Below are positions 20,032 to 21,359 of a DNA stretch of 21,359 nucleotides, piece after piece (within the stretch, counting starts at the first letter, position 1; every line of letters begins with the position of its first letter). Where the stretch lies: the IMG/VR virus record IMGVR_UViG_3300022602_000485, positions 1 through 21,359 of that record; one strand, written 5' to 3'. Below the pieces are notes generated by a model. It did not search any database. It saw only the letters and a list, made by a program, of their open reading frames with translations, and was not told the origin of the DNA. The position numbers and the translations under genes were made by a program. The stretch comes from a virus.

Positions 20032-20343
20032 TTACTTTTTCTTTGCAGTCTTAGCAGATTGTTTAAAAGCTTCAGCAGTTGGTGCGCCTTTACTACCAGG
20101 CTTTCGCATTTTTTCTACTGGCTTGCCTTCTGCCTTTTCTTTTGCAATACGTTCTTGCTTTTTATGGATATTGGCATAAAGTCCGGGTTTAGTAGCCATT
20201 TTAGGTTCCTTTGTCGTTGCTTTTTTTAAGGTTGGGCGCTTTTTTGGTTTTTCAACTGGAAAACTAGGCGTTGGTTCATCAAACGTAAAAATATATCTTG
20301 ATTTCTTTTTGGGTTTAAACCAGTTCAGTATTTTTTTCAGCAT
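20032..20343 (-). CDS. Basic protein with an internal second start (103 or 55 residues)
   Basis: The long frame (MLKKILNWFKPKKK...) begins at 20343 inside the end of the GroES-like gene with GGAAGAAG before it. The last 55 residues, from ATG 20199 (MATKPGLYANIHKKQERIA...M-R-K-P-G-S-K-G-A-P-T), correspond to a small phage protein of conserved type that usually stands alone. AAAGGA lies about 8 bases before this internal ATG. Both starts therefore look usable, giving either a fusion with an extra Lys/Pro-rich N-terminal arm or two nested products. The protein is strongly basic throughout, so nucleic acid binding is likely (inference). Function is unknown. Confidence 0.78.
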   Translation of the reverse strand: MLKKILNWFKPKKKSRYIFTFDEPTPSFPVEKPKKRPTLKKATTKEPKMATKPGLYANIHKKQERIAKEKAEGKPVEKMRKPGSKGAPTAEAFKQSAKTAKKK

Positions 20344-20665
20344 AATCTTCTTCCGTTAAGAAACATACGTCTTGCCAGGACATAATAAGATAACGTTCAC
20401 CGTAAGTAAAGTATTCTTGAAATTTAAGATATTCATCTTGGGCGTTTTTACTCATAGTTCCAAATCGAACATGGTCGCCAACATTAACTGGCATGGCTTC
20501 ACGGCGCCCATTAGGTAGCTTTTTGCCCGGTCCTACGGCTACTACAACGCCCATATTGTCTGCTTCTTTGTTTTCAACAATGATTACAGAACTTAAAATG
20601 CGTTTATCAGGGCGTACAACGATTTTGTCGCCCATTGGTTTTAATATAAAATCTACATCAGCCAT
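20315..20665 (-). CDS. groES: GroES-like co-chaperonin (116 residues)
   Basis: The sequence aligns with the Cpn10 fold: L-K-P-M-G-D-K-I-V-V-R at 8-18, a candidate mobile loop containing I-I-V at 28-30 (position of the GroEL-contacting I-V-L in E. coli GroES), V-V-A-V-G-P-G-K at 41-48, N-V-G-D-H-V-R-F-G at 61-69, and Y-L-I-M-S at 92-96. It is about 20 residues longer than E. coli GroES, with an insertion near 70-85 and a longer acidic C-terminus. Phage GroES relatives (T4 gp31, RB49 CocO) replace host GroES to fold the coat protein. P22-type coat folding depends on GroEL/ES, so that role fits here. AAGGAG gives one of the strongest ribosome binding sites in the window. Confidence 0.9.
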   Translation of the reverse strand: MADVDFILKPMGDKIVVRPDKRILSSVIIVENKEADNMGVVVAVGPGKKLPNGRREAMPVNVGDHVRFGTMSKNAQDEYLKFQEYFTYGERYLIMSWQDVCFLTEEDYAEKNTELV

Positions 20666-20689
20666 ATCAACTCCTTAATAGTTGGTTGG

Positions 20690-20725
20690 TTAGAAAGGCC
20701 CTAGTTTACCTTCACGTGCTAGGGC
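20690..20725 (-). terminator. Possible terminator or attenuator hairpin before the GroES-like gene
   Basis: GCCCTAG (20725-20719) pairs with CTAGGGC (20704-20698), a perfect 7-bp stem with a 14-base loop, followed by CTTTCTAA. The T-tract is poor, so termination may be partial. It separates the two first genes of the window from the GroES-like gene. Confidence 0.5.
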
Positions 20726-20733
20726 TTTTCGCT

Positions 20734-20958
20734 TTAATCTGCGTAATAATTTGGGTCTGTTGGTGCTTGATTGCCTGAACCAGCGGTAAATGGAATGTCT
20801 TGGCCGCTTTGCATTGGCTTATCACTCCAAGGCGTTGCTTTAGTTTTTTGAACTTGGCTTGCCCGTTTTGCATCTTTTAAATAGGCGTTGGTTTTTAATA
20901 AATCCCCCAAACTACTTTGATTAGATGGGGGGTTTAAATTGGCAGTAAACTCAGCCAT
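20734..20958 (-). CDS. Small protein sharing the N-terminus of the 475-residue protein (74 residues)
   Basis: The protein starts MAEFTANLNPPSNQSSLGDL and its first 30 or so residues closely match those of the gene at 1570-143 (MAEFSADLNPKSNAMSLGDM). After that it is polar and Pro/Gln/Asp-rich with no domain in sight. The gene begins two bases after the previous stop (TAATCATG) and is followed by a hairpin. The shared segment may be a binding or targeting signal, for example for incorporation into the capsid, which would make both virion proteins; this is inference. Alternatively the short gene may be the remnant of a duplicated larger one. Confidence 0.78.
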   Translation of the reverse strand: MAEFTANLNPPSNQSSLGDLLKTNAYLKDAKRASQVQKTKATPWSDKPMQSGQDIPFTAGSGNQAPTDPNYYAD

Positions 20959-20960
20959 GA

Positions 20961-21317
20961 TTACATATCGTCTTGGTCGTGGCCAGCGCGCTTATGGTCA
21001 TAGCATACGGATTCACCAGTATTGCCATGATTAAACTCACCTAAACGGCCATCGTGTTTGCCCATGTGCATTTCACGACCGCCCATTCCATCTTCCATAC
21101 CAAGAGCAACGCCACCAGCAAATGATTTTGCATGACGTTCGCCAGTTGTATCGCTTGATGTTGCGCCTTTAGGAATCTTTTCCCCAGTAGCACCAGGCAT
21201 AAATTTTGTAGAATTTACGCCAGTTTCACGTGATTCACGTTTTTCGCCTGTACGGTCGCTTGATTTAACACCTTTTGGAAAGCGTTCGCCGCTTTCACCT
21301 TTCATACCATAACCCAT
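20961..21317 (-). CDS. Gly-rich repeat protein of unknown function (118 residues)
   Basis: A 21-residue unit occurs twice: residues 7-27 (G-E-S-G-E-R-F-P-K-G-V-K-S-S-D-R-T-G-E) and 42-62 (G-A-T-G-E-K-I-P-K-G-A-T-S-S-D-T-T-G-E). A partial third unit may be G-N-T-G-E-S near 98. The C-terminal third has Met/His/Gly-rich patches (H-M-G-K-H-D-G) and ends D-Q-D-D-M. The sequence is polar, with no predicted helix-rich core or membrane segment, and is likely disordered. AAGGAAAATATT precedes the ATG at 21317. No family is recognised; a virion-associated or nucleic-acid-associated flexible protein is possible. Confidence 0.75.
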   Translation of the reverse strand: MGYGMKGESGERFPKGVKSSDRTGEKRESRETGVNSTKFMPGATGEKIPKGATSSDTTGERHAKSFAGGVALGMEDGMGGREMHMGKHDGRLGEFNHGNTGESVCYDHKRAGHDQDDM

Positions 21318-21359
21318 AATATTTTCCTTTTTGCAAAAAGAACTAGAAAAGCCTAGTTT
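21318..21359 (-). other. Leader at the window edge with the second half of a likely terminator
   Basis: The minus strand here reads CTAGGC followed by TTTTC soon after the window edge, resembling the 3' half of the hairpin at 20698-20725 (CTAGGGC then CTTTC). The 5' half would lie outside the window. The ribosome binding site AAGGA of the next gene is also here. Confidence 0.3.

Noticed and set aside
1-21359. tRNA genes, CRISPR arrays and insertion sequences
   Set aside because: No cloverleaf-like segment with a CCA or T-arm motif, no regular spaced repeats and no transposase-like protein was seen on either strand; this was by eye only.

Overview
The window is part of a tailed double-stranded DNA phage genome (or a prophage/metagenomic contig of one). 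All supported genes lie on the minus strand, so transcription runs from about 21.3 kb down to 1. Genes are packed almost without gaps, and most stop/start pairs overlap as TAATG or ATGA or lie within a few bases (TAATCATG). The base composition is AT-leaning. The structural gene set (TerL of the Terminase_3 type, P22-like portal, scaffold, P22 gp5-like coat, gp4-like and gp10-like tail accessory proteins, and a glycine/alanine-rich ejection-type protein) points to a P22-like short-tailed phage of a Gram-negative bacterium. Small accessory genes of the kind common in aquatic phages suggest a freshwater or environmental phage, but the host cannot be read from this sequence.

Layout in transcription order: (1) 21317-19235, small genes: a repeat-containing protein, a short protein sharing its N-terminus with the 475-residue protein at the far end, a GroES-like co-chaperonin, and a run of tiny Lys-rich proteins. 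(2) 19213-15541, packaging: putative small terminase, large terminase, portal. (3) 15477-13039, scaffold and coat. (4) 12974-11246, small beta-rich virion proteins, with an intrinsic terminator at 12505-12478. (5) 11237-7305, a long tail fibre, a Cys-rich protein, a tail assembly chaperone-like protein and two small related proteins. (6) 7303-3240, gp4-like adaptor, a fibre-like protein, gp10-like stabilisation protein, and a small protein. (7) 3243-2279, a cupin and an Asp/Asn beta-hydroxylase-like 2-oxoglutarate/Fe(II) oxygenase. (8) 2276-1, a likely DNA-ejection protein, a 475-residue protein, and the start of another gene.

The main discovery is a compact group I self-splicing intron of about 240 nt (14407-14168) inside the major coat gene. 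Simple ORF calling misses the first exon and starts the coat protein at a false GTG inside the intron. All core helices (P1-P9) and P10 can be drawn. The predicted splice sites obey the U-G wobble and terminal-G rules, and splicing joins two exons into one 414-residue P22-type coat protein. No homing endonuclease is encoded in the intron.

Secondary points of interest are shared beta-repeat modules inserted in two tail proteins (one copy interrupted by a second module), the oxygenase/cupin pair in a structural operon, a phage co-chaperonin that could serve coat folding, N-terminal domains shared between distant genes, and seven in-frame NotI-type octamers all encoding Ala-Ala-Ala.
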